A stretch of DNA of 64,000 nt, from NCBI GenBank assembly GCA_000785145.2, contig JSZA02000012.1, forward strand, positions 1 to 64,000. The letters are read 5' to 3'. This stretch comes from Candidatus Thiomargarita nelsonii. Lineage in GTDB: Bacteria > Pseudomonadota > Gammaproteobacteria > Beggiatoales > Beggiatoaceae. A program made the position numbers and the translations under genes. This document shows positions 8,399 through 17,558 of this stretch, piece after piece. Position 1 is the stretch's first letter. Each line of letters opens with the position of its first letter. The notes under the pieces were generated by a model. That model worked only from the letters and a program-made list of their open reading frames with translations. It had not been told where the DNA came from and did not search any database.

Positions 8399-9469
8399 AT
8401 GCGTAATGAAATTCAAATGCCTACCGATATTTCGGTAATTACGACTTATCGTTGTCAAATGCGCTGCAAAATGTGCGACATTTGGCAAAATCCAACTAAA
8501 AAAGAGAAAGAAATTACGCCAAAAGATTTAGAAAAATTACCAAGTTTTAAATTTGCCAATATTACCGGAGGAGAACCCTTTGTTCGTAAAGATATTGAAG
8601 ATATAATTGAAGTGATGTTCAAAAAGTCGAAACGAGTTGTCATATCTACTTCAGGTTGGCATACTGATAGAATTATTAAACTTGCCGAAAAGTTTCCAAA
8701 TATTGGCATTAGAGTCAGTATAGAGGGCTTGCCCATCAAGAATGATGAACTAAGGGGGCGACAGGGTGGATTTGACCGGGGCTTGAGAACACTGCTGACT
8801 TTAAAAGAAATGGGAGTAAAAGATATTGGTTTTGGCCAAACTATCTCGAATAACAATTCATACGATATAGTGCCTTTATATGAATTATCAAAAAGCTTAG
8901 GTATGGAATTTGCCACGGCGGCTTTTCATAATTCTTTTTATTTTCATAAAGATGACAATATCATTACCAATAAAGATGCAGTGATTAAAAATATCAATGA
9001 ATTGATTAAAAGGTTATTAAAAGAAAATAAGCCTAAAAGTTGGTACCGTGCCTTTTTTAATCTAGGCTTAATCAATTACATTCAAGGTAATCCCAGAATG
9101 CTCCCTTGTGAAGCAGGAACCGTTAATTGTTTTATAGAGCCTAATGGTGACATTTATCCTTGCAATGGACTTGAAGAACGTTACTGGAAAGAAAGCATGG
9201 GAAATTTACATGATTTTGAACGGTTTGAAGATTTATGGTTTAGTACACAAGCCCAAAAAGTTAGAAATAAAGTCAGGAAATGCCCTAAAAATTGTTGGAT
9301 GGTAGGTACGGCTGCGCCGGTGATGAAAAAGTATATAAAATATCCGACTAAATGGGTTATTAAGAATAAACTGAATAGCCTGATAGGGCAGCCTATTTGC
9401 ACGGATGTATTTCCCAAATATGATGTAGGGCAAGATCCGACTCAAGGTGATTTGAGAGATACATTATGA
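8399..9469 (+). CDS. Radical SAM/SPASM protein (locus radical SAM 1)
   Basis: A 356-residue iron-sulfur enzyme. The radical SAM cluster motif CQMRCKMC (C-x3-C-x2-C) is near residue 20, followed by ITGGEPFVRKDI. The C-terminal SPASM-like region has spaced cysteines (PCEAGTVNCFIEP, IYPCNG, KCPKNCW), which usually hold extra Fe-S clusters. I place the start at the second ATG (8399) because AAGGGG lies 6 nt upstream of it but abuts the ATG at 8393. It lies between a glycosyltransferase and a sulfotransferase, with the next gene overlapping by 4 nt. The substrate is unknown; modification of a sugar, lipid or small peptide are all possible. Confidence 0.88.
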   Translation: MRNEIQMPTDISVITTYRCQMRCKMCDIWQNPTKKEKEITPKDLEKLPSFKFANITGGEPFVRKDIEDIIEVMFKKSKRVVISTSGWHTDRIIKLAEKFPNIGIRVSIEGLPIKNDELRGRQGGFDRGLRTLLTLKEMGVKDIGFGQTISNNNSYDIVPLYELSKSLGMEFATAAFHNSFYFHKDDNIITNKDAVIKNINELIKRLLKENKPKSWYRAFFNLGLINYIQGNPRMLPCEAGTVNCFIEPNGDIYPCNGLEERYWKESMGNLHDFERFEDLWFSTQAQKVRNKVRKCPKNCWMVGTAAPVMKKYIKYPTKWVIKNKLNSLIGQPICTDVFPKYDVGQDPTQGDLRDTL

Positions 9470-10317
9470 AACCTACTTTTATCGGTATTGGAGCGCAAAA
9501 ATGTGCTTCAACGTGGATCTATTCAGTCTTGAAGGATCATCCTGAGGTAGTAGTCAGCAAGAAAAAGGAGATAGACTTTTTTTCATATTACTACGATCAT
9601 GGGATACAATGGTATGAAAATCAGTTTCAATCTGATAAAAATACTATTGTAAAAGCAATAGGAGAAATTTCGCCCTCCTATTTATATCACCCTCAAGCAC
9701 CGGAGCGAATATATCGTTATAATCCAAAAATAAAACTGATTATCACATTACGCGAGCCCATTGCCAGAGCTTATTCAAACCATCTCCATGAGATTCGTGT
9801 GGATCGTTTTAAAAGTGATGAGCTTTCATTTGAAAACGGATTAAAAAATAATCCCATGTATTTGGAACAATCCTTATATGCCAAACATCTTGAACTATGG
9901 TACCAATACTTTCCAAAGGATAATATCTTGGTTCTGTTTCAGGAAGAGATTAAAAATAGTTCTATGGCTCAAGTTACACGCCTATACAAATTTTTAGGGA
10001 TAGATAAAAGCCATATTCCCTCTTTAGATAAAGAAGTTAATAAAAGCTACATCCCCAAATTACGATGGTTAAATAAAACGACGATATGGGGAAGTAACTA
10101 TCTAAGAAAAGTTAGACTTGGTTGGATAATAACTTGTGTTAGAGCAACGGGGTTAATGAAATTGATTCACTCAGTTAATAGACAAAAGCCTTCTACTGTT
10201 ATTCCAGCCATGAAAGCGGAAACTGAACAAATGTTGATTGAATATTTGCAACAAGATGTTAATCATTTGAAACAATTGTTAGAACGAAAGGTATTGCCGT
10301 GGACACGTTGGAATTGA
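9466..10317 (+). CDS. PAPS-dependent sulfotransferase (locus sulfotransferase 2)
   Basis: 283 residues. The phosphosulfate loop is GIGAQKCASTWIYSVL (residues 5-20), with lysine-cysteine in place of the usual arginine-serine, as in heparan-type sulfotransferases. The 3'-phosphate site is ITLREPIARAYSNHL (about residue 100). The subfamily differs from the first sulfotransferase, so a different acceptor position is likely. ATG overlaps the stop of the radical SAM gene (ATGA), and 15 nt separate it from the polymerase gene. Confidence 0.9.
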   Translation: MKPTFIGIGAQKCASTWIYSVLKDHPEVVVSKKKEIDFFSYYYDHGIQWYENQFQSDKNTIVKAIGEISPSYLYHPQAPERIYRYNPKIKLIITLREPIARAYSNHLHEIRVDRFKSDELSFENGLKNNPMYLEQSLYAKHLELWYQYFPKDNILVLFQEEIKNSSMAQVTRLYKFLGIDKSHIPSLDKEVNKSYIPKLRWLNKTTIWGSNYLRKVRLGWIITCVRATGLMKLIHSVNRQKPSTVIPAMKAETEQMLIEYLQQDVNHLKQLLERKVLPWTRWN

Positions 10318-10332
10318 CATAATTGGGGAGAA

Positions 10333-11733
10333 ATGAGTTTGCACATTGTATCATCCGCCAATACACGCCAGAACAGTTCAATACTGGCTGATATGATTTA
10401 TTTTTTCCTGCATCCTAAAATCCATATTTTGGTAATGGTTGTAGGTGGGTTGATGGTGGTTGGTATTTTTAAAATATATATGCCGGCACTTAGTAAGCTT
10501 AGCTGGTTGGTAAACATCAGCGGTTTTTACCTGTTTGGTTTTTCTATAATACTGCTTATTCATAAAAGGCGTTTTCCTCCAGTATTAGTTTGGCCTTTAA
10601 TTTTGTTTGCTTATGGAATAGTAACGGCTTTAATAAATGGTATGGGGACTTTAGCTATCCTATTTGATCTGAAACGATCTTTCAGTGCTTGGGGACTATT
10701 TTTGGCAGCGTATGTGATTCATTTCAGTTCTTCAGATATCGAAAGGATTAAGAAATTCGTCTATTTGCTGGTATTTTTTCAACTACCATTTTGTTTACAT
10801 CAATACATTGTTCTCGTGCCTTTGAGAGAAACTGTTGAAATGGCTGGTGAGATCAATCTAACACCGGTAGACATAATCGTGGGTACTTTTGGTGGCAAGA
10901 TGTTTGGGGGTGGAGCCAATGGTACATTAGCAGTATTCTTGATTATTGCTCTTTCAATGTTATTATCTTTAAAAAACACACAGATTAAATCTGCGAAATA
11001 TATATTTCTTTTAGCGCTTATAGTTCTGCCTCTATTTTTAGGTGAAACGAGGATTGTGGTTGTCTATCTTATGGTTATGTTTGTTGTAGTCTATGGAAAA
11101 GACATTATACAAAATCCATCCAAATTTTTTATCAACACAATACTTATGTTTTTGCTTATAGGGAGTCTAGTTTACCTATTTTTTCTGACTAAACCCGCAA
11201 ATATGAATGTGACAACACAAGGACATTTTGCCAACTTTGTCGCTAAAAACTTTGGTGATCTTAGTAGTAAGGATAGGGAACTCAATCGTACTACAGTTTT
11301 AATCTTTTGGGCCAGTGAACAACGTCACTTCAGTTGGGCAAATACCTTACTGGGGCATGGAATAGGTGCGACTTCTACCGAAAAAACAGGTGACGGATTG
11401 GCTGCTGAAGCAGCCGGTTCTCTATCAAAACGTTATCCAAATTATGGAATTGACTACACCTCAGCTTCTATCATCTTATGGGAATTGGGTATAGTCGGTG
11501 TTTTACTATTCATTGGCTGGTTTAGTAGTGTATGGATATTAATCAAAAGAATAGAGTACACTGCACCAGCAAGTATTTTATATCAAATAAATGGTTTAAA
11601 AGTGGGTACAATTATTTTTCTTATTAATATGTTTGCCAAGTCTTCTTTTCATCATACTATAAGTCATCAAGTGCTTTTTGCAGCTTTTATGAGTTATCCT
11701 ATTATTTTGAGATATAGAAGCCGTGATTTATAG
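10333..11733 (+). CDS. Wzy-like polysaccharide polymerase / O-antigen ligase family membrane protein
   Basis: A 466-residue protein with about ten strongly hydrophobic segments spread over the whole length and a large extracytoplasmic loop around residues 285-390 (starts near NMNVTTQGHFANFVAKNF). This architecture, its size and its place directly before a flippase gene fit the polymerase that joins repeat units in the periplasm. Sequence conservation in this class is poor, so the call rests on topology and context. GGGGAG lies 6 nt upstream of the ATG. Confidence 0.8.
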   Translation: MSLHIVSSANTRQNSSILADMIYFFLHPKIHILVMVVGGLMVVGIFKIYMPALSKLSWLVNISGFYLFGFSIILLIHKRRFPPVLVWPLILFAYGIVTALINGMGTLAILFDLKRSFSAWGLFLAAYVIHFSSSDIERIKKFVYLLVFFQLPFCLHQYIVLVPLRETVEMAGEINLTPVDIIVGTFGGKMFGGGANGTLAVFLIIALSMLLSLKNTQIKSAKYIFLLALIVLPLFLGETRIVVVYLMVMFVVVYGKDIIQNPSKFFINTILMFLLIGSLVYLFFLTKPANMNVTTQGHFANFVAKNFGDLSSKDRELNRTTVLIFWASEQRHFSWANTLLGHGIGATSTEKTGDGLAAEAAGSLSKRYPNYGIDYTSASIILWELGIVGVLLFIGWFSSVWILIKRIEYTAPASILYQINGLKVGTIIFLINMFAKSSFHHTISHQVLFAAFMSYPIILRYRSRDL

Positions 11734-13237
11734 CAAACATCGCTTTAAAAAAGCAGTATATCATTTTTTAGTGGGTAAGATGGTGCAATCAGGCGCCTCT
11801 CTCGTCTTACTGCTATTGCTTGTACGAGTACTCAATTTAGAAGCGTATGGGATCTACGTGACCATTTATGGTATGGTAGAGTTTTTGTTTGTTGCCTCTT
11901 CTTTTGGTCTCATGCAAGCCCCTCTCAGATTTATTCCGGAGATAATTACGAATGGTAAAAAACCGGATTTTCAAAGATTCATAATAACTTTATTTTCACT
12001 TAGAGTGTTTAGCTTAGTGATTATAAGTACGATATTGTTTTTTAATGTTACCTCACTCGCTTTATGGCTCAATATTAGTCATAATTACCATAACGCTCTG
12101 TACTTAGGTATTTTATTAATTTTTTTGATTTTTGTGTTTCGATTTAGTGCTACAATTTTAGAAGCACAAATGGAACAAAAGGAAGCACAACTGTTGAGAG
12201 CTTTGGGGCCATTACTTCGTGTTGGACTCATTATTATTGCCCTTTTTTATTATTCCACTGGAGAGTTTACCTTAACAGATGCGTTGCTGATTGATGTTTT
12301 GGTTTTTTTCATTCTGGTTTTGTTAACTAGCTATCGTTGTTATATCTGGACAAAAAACCGGGAACTGGGAGAAAAGCAATCTTTTCAATTTGGTCAAGTT
12401 TGGTTATTTATGAGAGACATAAGCGGAGTAAATTTACTACGTTCATTTGGTACTATGGGAAGCGTAACTTTGATTATTGCTTCTACTTTAGGCGTGATGG
12501 AAGCAGGACTGTTTGTTTTTATTCAGCAATTAGTTAATAAGTCTTTACGTAAAAAAATGCCATCTGTGATGTTTCGCAATTTGATTATGCCAATGTTGGT
12601 TTCTAGGTACAAAAAAACCGGTAATTCAGAAAAAGTACAGCGCGTAGCAAATTTACTTATGCTCCTTAATTTAATCCCTGTGGGTATAGGAATAACACTT
12701 GCTGTTAGTCAGGGTGATAAACTGATCGAACTTTTAAGTGGCGGAAAATATCTTGATGCGGGGTGGTTTTTGATGCTATTTATTATAATATTGGGTGCCA
12801 AAAGCCAAGGTTCCGTTCTTGAAATGTTAATGATGATATTTGACAAGACTAAGTGGTTGTTCTACACCTCCATTATCATGTCAATTACTGCTCCTGTGGT
12901 TTATCTTACGTCTCAGTTTGGTTTGCTAAGTGTTATTATAACATTGTTATTTATGGTGTATTTACAAAATATATTAAGGTTTATCATTTTACGTCAGTAT
13001 CTCCCTCATCTGGGTGTTGCATATACCACCTTGATTAGGCTGGCAATAGCAATATTTATATCAGCAGCAACCAGTCTGTTTATTAACAACTTCTATATTG
13101 CATGTGTCATTGGTATCATGACTTACTTGGTTATGTTAGTGGTAATAAAACCAATTTCTAAAACTGAATTTGAGTTATTTAAAAACATGGGGATTGGAAG
13201 AAGCCTCAAAATCTTTCAACTAATAACTCAGAAATAA
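11723..13237 (+). CDS. Wzx-like lipid-linked oligosaccharide flippase
   Basis: A 504-residue polytopic membrane protein with 12-14 hydrophobic segments. The N-terminus (KMVQSGASLVLLLLLVRVLN) has the layout of polysaccharide biosynthesis/MATE-like flippases, which turn undecaprenyl-linked repeat units to the periplasmic face. The start is GTG and overlaps the preceding polymerase gene by 11 nt, implying coupled expression. A central soluble loop follows residue 215. No frame damage was seen. Confidence 0.87.
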   Translation: MIYSKHRFKKAVYHFLVGKMVQSGASLVLLLLLVRVLNLEAYGIYVTIYGMVEFLFVASSFGLMQAPLRFIPEIITNGKKPDFQRFIITLFSLRVFSLVIISTILFFNVTSLALWLNISHNYHNALYLGILLIFLIFVFRFSATILEAQMEQKEAQLLRALGPLLRVGLIIIALFYYSTGEFTLTDALLIDVLVFFILVLLTSYRCYIWTKNRELGEKQSFQFGQVWLFMRDISGVNLLRSFGTMGSVTLIIASTLGVMEAGLFVFIQQLVNKSLRKKMPSVMFRNLIMPMLVSRYKKTGNSEKVQRVANLLMLLNLIPVGIGITLAVSQGDKLIELLSGGKYLDAGWFLMLFIIILGAKSQGSVLEMLMMIFDKTKWLFYTSIIMSITAPVVYLTSQFGLLSVIITLLFMVYLQNILRFIILRQYLPHLGVAYTTLIRLAIAIFISAATSLFINNFYIACVIGIMTYLVMLVVIKPISKTEFELFKNMGIGRSLKIFQLITQK

Positions 13238-13248
13238 TTATTTTAGAA

Positions 13249-13279
13249 TTGTCGAGTCAGACTTCCACGGTGCTATAAT
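13249..13279 (+). promoter_or_regulatory. Candidate promoter of the FG-GAP protein gene
   Basis: TTGTCG (13249-13254), 19 nt, then a perfect TATAAT (13274-13279). The start codon follows only about 21 nt after the -10 box, with AGGAG at 13290. This would separate the FG-GAP genes from the preceding operon. The -35 match and spacing are imperfect. Confidence 0.35.
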
Positions 13280-13299
13280 TTAACATTTAGGAGAAACAG

Positions 13300-15216
13300 A
13301 TGAAAAAGATTTGTATTTTCTCATTGATGTCAGTGTTAATTTTATCGTTCATAAATTCATACGGTGAAATAGAATTTGAAGAACAAAAAATCTTGGCAAG
13401 TGATGGAGATTCAGATGATAAGTTTGGTCATTCAGTTTCTCTTTATGGCGACCATGCCTTGATTGGTGCACATTATGACGATGACAATGGAACTGATTCG
13501 GGTTCGGCTTATGTTTTTGAATTGATTGGCGGGCAATGGTTTGAAAAACAAAAGCTCTTGGCAAGTGATGGGGCAGCAGGTGATCATTTTGGCGAGTCGG
13601 TTTCTCTTTATGGTGATCGTGCCTTGATTGGAGCGTATCATGACGATGACAATGGAAATGATTCAGGTTCGGTATATATTTTTGAATTGATTGACGGGCA
13701 ATGGGTTCAGCAACAAAAGCTTTTGGCAAGTGATGGGGTTGAAGGTAGTTATTTTGGCCATTTCGTTTCTCTTTATGGTGAACGTGCCTTGATTGGTACA
13801 CCTCGGGACGATGATAATGGAAATCACTCTGGATCTGCTTATGTTTTTGAATTGATTGGCGGGCAATGGGTTGAAGAGCAAAAGCTCTTGGCAAGTGATG
13901 GGGCTAAAGGTGATTTTTTGGGCCGAACAGTTTCTCTTTATGGTGATCGTGCCTTGATTGGTGCGCGTGGCAATGGAGATCAATCTGGTTCAGCATATAT
14001 TTTTGAATTGATTGACGGGCAATGGGTTGAAAAGCAAAAGCTGTTGGCAAGTGATGGAACTATAGGTGATCATTTTGGCCGTTCAGTTTCTCTTTATGGT
14101 GATCGTGCCTTGATTGGTGCGCGTTTTGACGATGACAATGGAGATGATTCGGGTTCAGCATACATATTTGAATTGGTTGGCGGACAATGGGTTGAAAAGC
14201 AAAAGCTGTTGGCAAGTGATGGGGCATCAGGTGATTGGTTTGGCCATTTAGTCTCTCTTTATGGTGATAGTGCCTTGATTGGTGCGCGTTTTGACGATGA
14301 CAATGGAGATGATTCGGGTTCGGCATATATGTTTGAATTGGTTGACGGACAATGGGTTGAAAAGCAAAAGCTCTTGGCAAGTGATGGAGCTGTACGTGAT
14401 GATTTTGGCCATTCAGTTTCTCTTTATGGTAATCGTGCTTTGATTAATGCTCGTTCTGATGATGACAATGGTAAGAATTCTGGTTCGACCTACGTCTTCG
14501 TTGATAGCTCGGTTGTCGGCCATTTACAATTTTCAGCCGCTAATTATAGTGTCAACGAGGTTGGCGGTGTCATCGCCATCACAGTCACCCGCGAAGGGAA
14601 TAATACAGACGCGGTATCGGTTGACTATTCCAGCAGTGACGGAACCGCGACTGCTGGCAGCGACTACACAAGTGTCTCAGGGACATTGAATTGGGCTGAT
14701 GGCGATGCCGATCCAAAGACTTTCACGGTAGATATCATTGACGATAACGAAATGGAAGAAGATGAAACAGTGATACTGAGCTTGGGCAATGTCACTGGTG
14801 GTGCTGTATTAGGCACACCCAGCACGGCTAGCTTGACAATTATTTACGCAAATTGTGAGCATATTATTTTGGACAGTCCATATAAGGAGAACACTTCGGT
14901 GGTTCCTACCAACTGTGCAGTACTAATACCTGATGAGCCTCCGTTATTTAAATGGTCGGGGAATTGCCCCTTGTTCCAATTTCAGTTTGCCCACACTATA
15001 AAAGACACAACACCAACGCAAATTTCGCAAATTTATACGATTCCATACCAAAATTGGGACAAATTGACACAATTCCAGCCTCCTAGTGATATCTGGAAGG
15101 TTTTTGCCGAATGGATGAGAAATGATGGACTTACCGTCTATTGGCGTATTGTCGCAAAAGAGGATAATGGAAATATCGTTTATAGTGAGATACAATGCTT
15201 TATTGTAGGCAATTAG
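13300..15216 (+). CDS. Secreted FG-GAP repeat protein with Calx-beta domain
   Basis: 638 residues. A Sec signal peptide (MKKICIFSLMSVLILSFINS) is followed by about seven copies of a 55-residue unit containing SVSLYGDRALIGA, DDDNGDDSGSAYIFEL and GQWVEKQKLLASDG. These are FG-GAP/integrin-like beta-propeller blades with a Ca-binding-type DDDNG loop. A Calx-beta domain follows (about 410-515: FSAANYSVNEVGG, later SSSDGTATAGSDYTS), then a C-terminal domain with several cysteines. AGGAGAAACAG gives a strong ribosome site. It is probably an exported adhesin or matrix protein associated with the polysaccharide. The frame is closed by TAG 15214-15216, and the downstream FG-GAP gene continues in the same frame. 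Confidence 0.85.
   Translation: MKKICIFSLMSVLILSFINSYGEIEFEEQKILASDGDSDDKFGHSVSLYGDHALIGAHYDDDNGTDSGSAYVFELIGGQWFEKQKLLASDGAAGDHFGESVSLYGDRALIGAYHDDDNGNDSGSVYIFELIDGQWVQQQKLLASDGVEGSYFGHFVSLYGERALIGTPRDDDNGNHSGSAYVFELIGGQWVEEQKLLASDGAKGDFLGRTVSLYGDRALIGARGNGDQSGSAYIFELIDGQWVEKQKLLASDGTIGDHFGRSVSLYGDRALIGARFDDDNGDDSGSAYIFELVGGQWVEKQKLLASDGASGDWFGHLVSLYGDSALIGARFDDDNGDDSGSAYMFELVDGQWVEKQKLLASDGAVRDDFGHSVSLYGNRALINARSDDDNGKNSGSTYVFVDSSVVGHLQFSAANYSVNEVGGVIAITVTREGNNTDAVSVDYSSSDGTATAGSDYTSVSGTLNWADGDADPKTFTVDIIDDNEMEEDETVILSLGNVTGGAVLGTPSTASLTIIYANCEHIILDSPYKENTSVVPTNCAVLIPDEPPLFKWSGNCPLFQFQFAHTIKDTTPTQISQIYTIPYQNWDKLTQFQPPSDIWKVFAEWMRNDGLTVYWRIVAKEDNGNIVYSEIQCFIVGN
13393..14502 (+). repeat. Seven near-identical 165-bp tandem repeats inside the FG-GAP gene
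   Basis: TTGGCAAGTGATGG recurs at 13393, 13558, 13723, 13888, 14044, 14209 and 14374: a period of 165 bp, with one unit shortened to 156 bp. Units are very similar at the DNA level, including synonymous sites, which implies recent expansion or gene conversion. Copy number could vary between cells or be collapsed in assembly. Confidence 0.92.
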
Positions 15217-15222
15217 TCTGAT

Positions 15223-16695
15223 TTGGAAATTCCCCACTTCAGCCAAGTCTCCGAATCGGTCGGAATAAGCCAGAAAAAAAGCAGGGCATGGGGCAATCCT
15301 ATTTGGGGCGATATCAATAATGATGACTTTCTTGATCTGATTGTACCGGCACATATGGGTACCCCTGAGATTTATCGAAATCAAGGAAATGGTACTTTTG
15401 TTAGTCAAGAGGCAACCAATACTTTTTTTCCAGAGTTTCCAGAGGAACATCATGATCGGCATGGTTTTAGTTTCACTGACTTTGACAATGACGGCAATTT
15501 GGATTTGTATATCACGCTTGGTTCAAAAAAAGGACAACCCGGCTTTACTAAAAAAGATTTACTTTACCGGGGAAACGGAGATGGCACTTTCAACAATATA
15601 GCAACTGAAATGGGAGTAGAAAATGCTATCGGAAGAGGGCGTAGTGGTTGTTGGTTCGATTACAACAATGATGGTAGCCTTGATCTTTTGGTCAAAAATA
15701 AACTAACTGAAAACCACCTGTATCTAAACAATGGTAGCTCTTTTACCGACATCGCGGCAGAGGTGGGGTTGGCTGACGTATTGGGGAGAATTTGTTCCAT
15801 TGTGGATTACAATAATGACGGCAAGTTAGACATATTCCTTACCGAAGATGATGATTTTACCGCTATGCTACTGCGTCAGGAAGAAAACGGTATGTTTACC
15901 GATGTAACTAATGCTGCAAACATTGCCCCTAAGAAGTACGGAAGGGGAATTGCTTGGGGCGATTTTAATAATGATGGTTATATTGATTTGTATATTGCGA
16001 TAGGCTCCCATTCTGTTGCTTCTGAAAAAATCAAAAAACTAAGCAATTTCCTCTATTTAAATAATGGCGACGGTAGTTTTACCGATGTCACTGATTCTGC
16101 TGGAGTTAATGCTGGCAACCATAGCACTTGGGCAGCGGCTTGGGGAGATATCAATAATGACGGTTGGTTGGACTTATTTGTCACGAATTTAGGCCAAAAA
16201 TTCGGCACACATAATAAAAATTTCCTTTATCTTAATCAAGGCGATGGTACTTTTGTCGATATTGCCACCCAAGCTGGTATCCAAGGCTATGGTGATGACG
16301 AGTACCAATATTTAGGTGCTGCTTTGGGAGATTATGACAACGACGGCTTTTTGGATATTGTCTTAAAAAGAGGTTGGCATGATGTAAAAAGCTCTACCGA
16401 GCTTTATCACAATGAAGGAAATTCTAATAATTTTCTTAAAGTAAAACTTGAGGGAACTTCTTCCAACCGCTTAGGTATTGGCAGTCTGGTAAAATTGACC
16501 ACTAGTTTTGGTACTCAATATCGACAATATACGGGAACTGATGGTGGAACACTTTATTCCCAAAGTGCTCTGCCCTTACATTTCGGTCTGGGTTCTGCCA
16601 CCACCGCCACACTTGAAATTGTTTGGCCAAACGGATTGATACAAGAAATACACGATATTTCCGTTAACAGAGTGTTAAAAGTTACTCAACCATAA
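15223..16695 (+). CDS. FG-GAP/VCBS repeat protein with ASPIC/UnbV C-terminal domain (in frame with upstream gene)
   Basis: 490 residues. Many VCBS/FG-GAP Ca-binding loops of the type WGDINNDDFLDLIVP, FTDFDNDGNLDLYI and WGDFNNDGYIDLYIAI fill residues 20-390. A C-terminal ASPIC/UnbV domain ends with LEIVWPNGLIQEIHDI. Such CRTAC-like proteins normally carry a signal peptide, but this frame begins with TTG 15223, has no ribosome site and no signal peptide. It lies in the same frame as the preceding secreted protein, separated only by TAG TCT GAT. Either this was one protein of about 1,130 residues cut by a nonsense mutation (or sequencing error), or it is made by stop-codon readthrough. The first in-frame ATG lies about 43 codons downstream. 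Confidence 0.75.
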   Translation: MEIPHFSQVSESVGISQKKSRAWGNPIWGDINNDDFLDLIVPAHMGTPEIYRNQGNGTFVSQEATNTFFPEFPEEHHDRHGFSFTDFDNDGNLDLYITLGSKKGQPGFTKKDLLYRGNGDGTFNNIATEMGVENAIGRGRSGCWFDYNNDGSLDLLVKNKLTENHLYLNNGSSFTDIAAEVGLADVLGRICSIVDYNNDGKLDIFLTEDDDFTAMLLRQEENGMFTDVTNAANIAPKKYGRGIAWGDFNNDGYIDLYIAIGSHSVASEKIKKLSNFLYLNNGDGSFTDVTDSAGVNAGNHSTWAAAWGDINNDGWLDLFVTNLGQKFGTHNKNFLYLNQGDGTFVDIATQAGIQGYGDDEYQYLGAALGDYDNDGFLDIVLKRGWHDVKSSTELYHNEGNSNNFLKVKLEGTSSNRLGIGSLVKLTTSFGTQYRQYTGTDGGTLYSQSALPLHFGLGSATTATLEIVWPNGLIQEIHDISVNRVLKVTQP

Positions 16696-16706
16696 GTCAG
16701 TCATTA

Positions 16707-16732
16707 GTGGGCAACAAAAACACGTTGCCCAC
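16707..16732. repeat. GTGGGCAAC hairpin
   Basis: GTGGGCAAC (16707-16715), 8-nt loop, GTTGCCCAC (16724-16732), directly after the FG-GAP gene. It could work as a weak terminator, but no T run follows, so it more likely belongs to the dispersed palindromes ending in CCCACCCTAC (compare 63617-63716). Confidence 0.6.
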
Positions 16733-16761
16733 CCTACCTAGCTATTTAGGAAAGAGATTTT

Positions 16762-17541
16762 ATGAAAATAATACTCCACGCTGATGATTTTGGTTGGGAT
16801 GATGATACAGTTGAAGCAACGATAGATTGCTTTCAAAAAGGTGCGTTAACCAGTGCCTCTATCATGCCGACTACGCAAAGCAGAGATCGTGCCATTGAGT
16901 TTGCTTTACGTCACCCTCAATTTAGTTATGGGGCACATCTTACCTATGCCGGGGTTTGTTTTGAAACCGCTCTTTCAGTTCCAGCATCTATTCCTCATCT
17001 AGTTGATACAAATGGTGTTTTTCGGGCTACCAGAAAAAACCGTATTAACGGAATGTTGGGTCGTATATCTGTAGAGCAAATTATTCATGAGACAGAAGCT
17101 CAACTTAACGTGTTTAAAGAAGCCGGTTTAAAATTGTCCCATGTAGATTCACATACAAATCTACATCAAATCGGACCTTTTTATAAGGCGTTGCGTAAAG
17201 TCTTGCCACGGTATGGTATTAAAAGAATGCGAAATGTCCAAAATATATTTATAAAAAAGCCCAAAAGAGGTTTTATATATTGGTATAGTTGGATTTCGCG
17301 CCAAAAAATTATGAACACGTTTATAACGACGGAAAATGTTTTTATGGCAATAGATCCAGAGAATGAAGAATGGGTAAACCCATTAATAAAAATGATGCCC
17401 CTTCCCGGCATATTAGAAGTTGGTGTACATCCGGGCACTAAAGAATTATGGCGTAGTAAGGAAACAGAAAATATACTGGCTTTTTCCAGTCAAATTCGTG
17501 AACGAGGATATACAATTTTAAACTGGAATCAACTACCATAA
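16762..17541 (+). CDS. YdjC/ChbG-family carbohydrate deacetylase
   Basis: 259 residues. The metal-site motif HADDFGW at residues 5-11 and the histidine pair in SHVDSHTNLHQI (about 125-136) are the signatures of YdjC/ChbG enzymes, which remove N-acetyl groups from amino sugars. GVHPGT near residue 220 is also typical. It is cytoplasmic (no signal peptide), so it would act on a precursor or lipid-linked sugar; a free amine could then be a site for N-sulfation by a neighbouring sulfotransferase, which is inference. AGGAAAGAG precedes the ATG. Confidence 0.87.
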   Translation: MKIILHADDFGWDDDTVEATIDCFQKGALTSASIMPTTQSRDRAIEFALRHPQFSYGAHLTYAGVCFETALSVPASIPHLVDTNGVFRATRKNRINGMLGRISVEQIIHETEAQLNVFKEAGLKLSHVDSHTNLHQIGPFYKALRKVLPRYGIKRMRNVQNIFIKKPKRGFIYWYSWISRQKIMNTFITTENVFMAIDPENEEWVNPLIKMMPLPGILEVGVHPGTKELWRSKETENILAFSSQIRERGYTILNWNQLP

Positions 17542-17558
17542 CCGATTCAGAAAAAGTT

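Noticed and set aside
13349-14380. Several long minus-strand frames across the FG-GAP repeats
   Set aside because: They are antisense shadows repeated with the same 165-bp period; the plus strand has a signal peptide, ribosome site and known domains.
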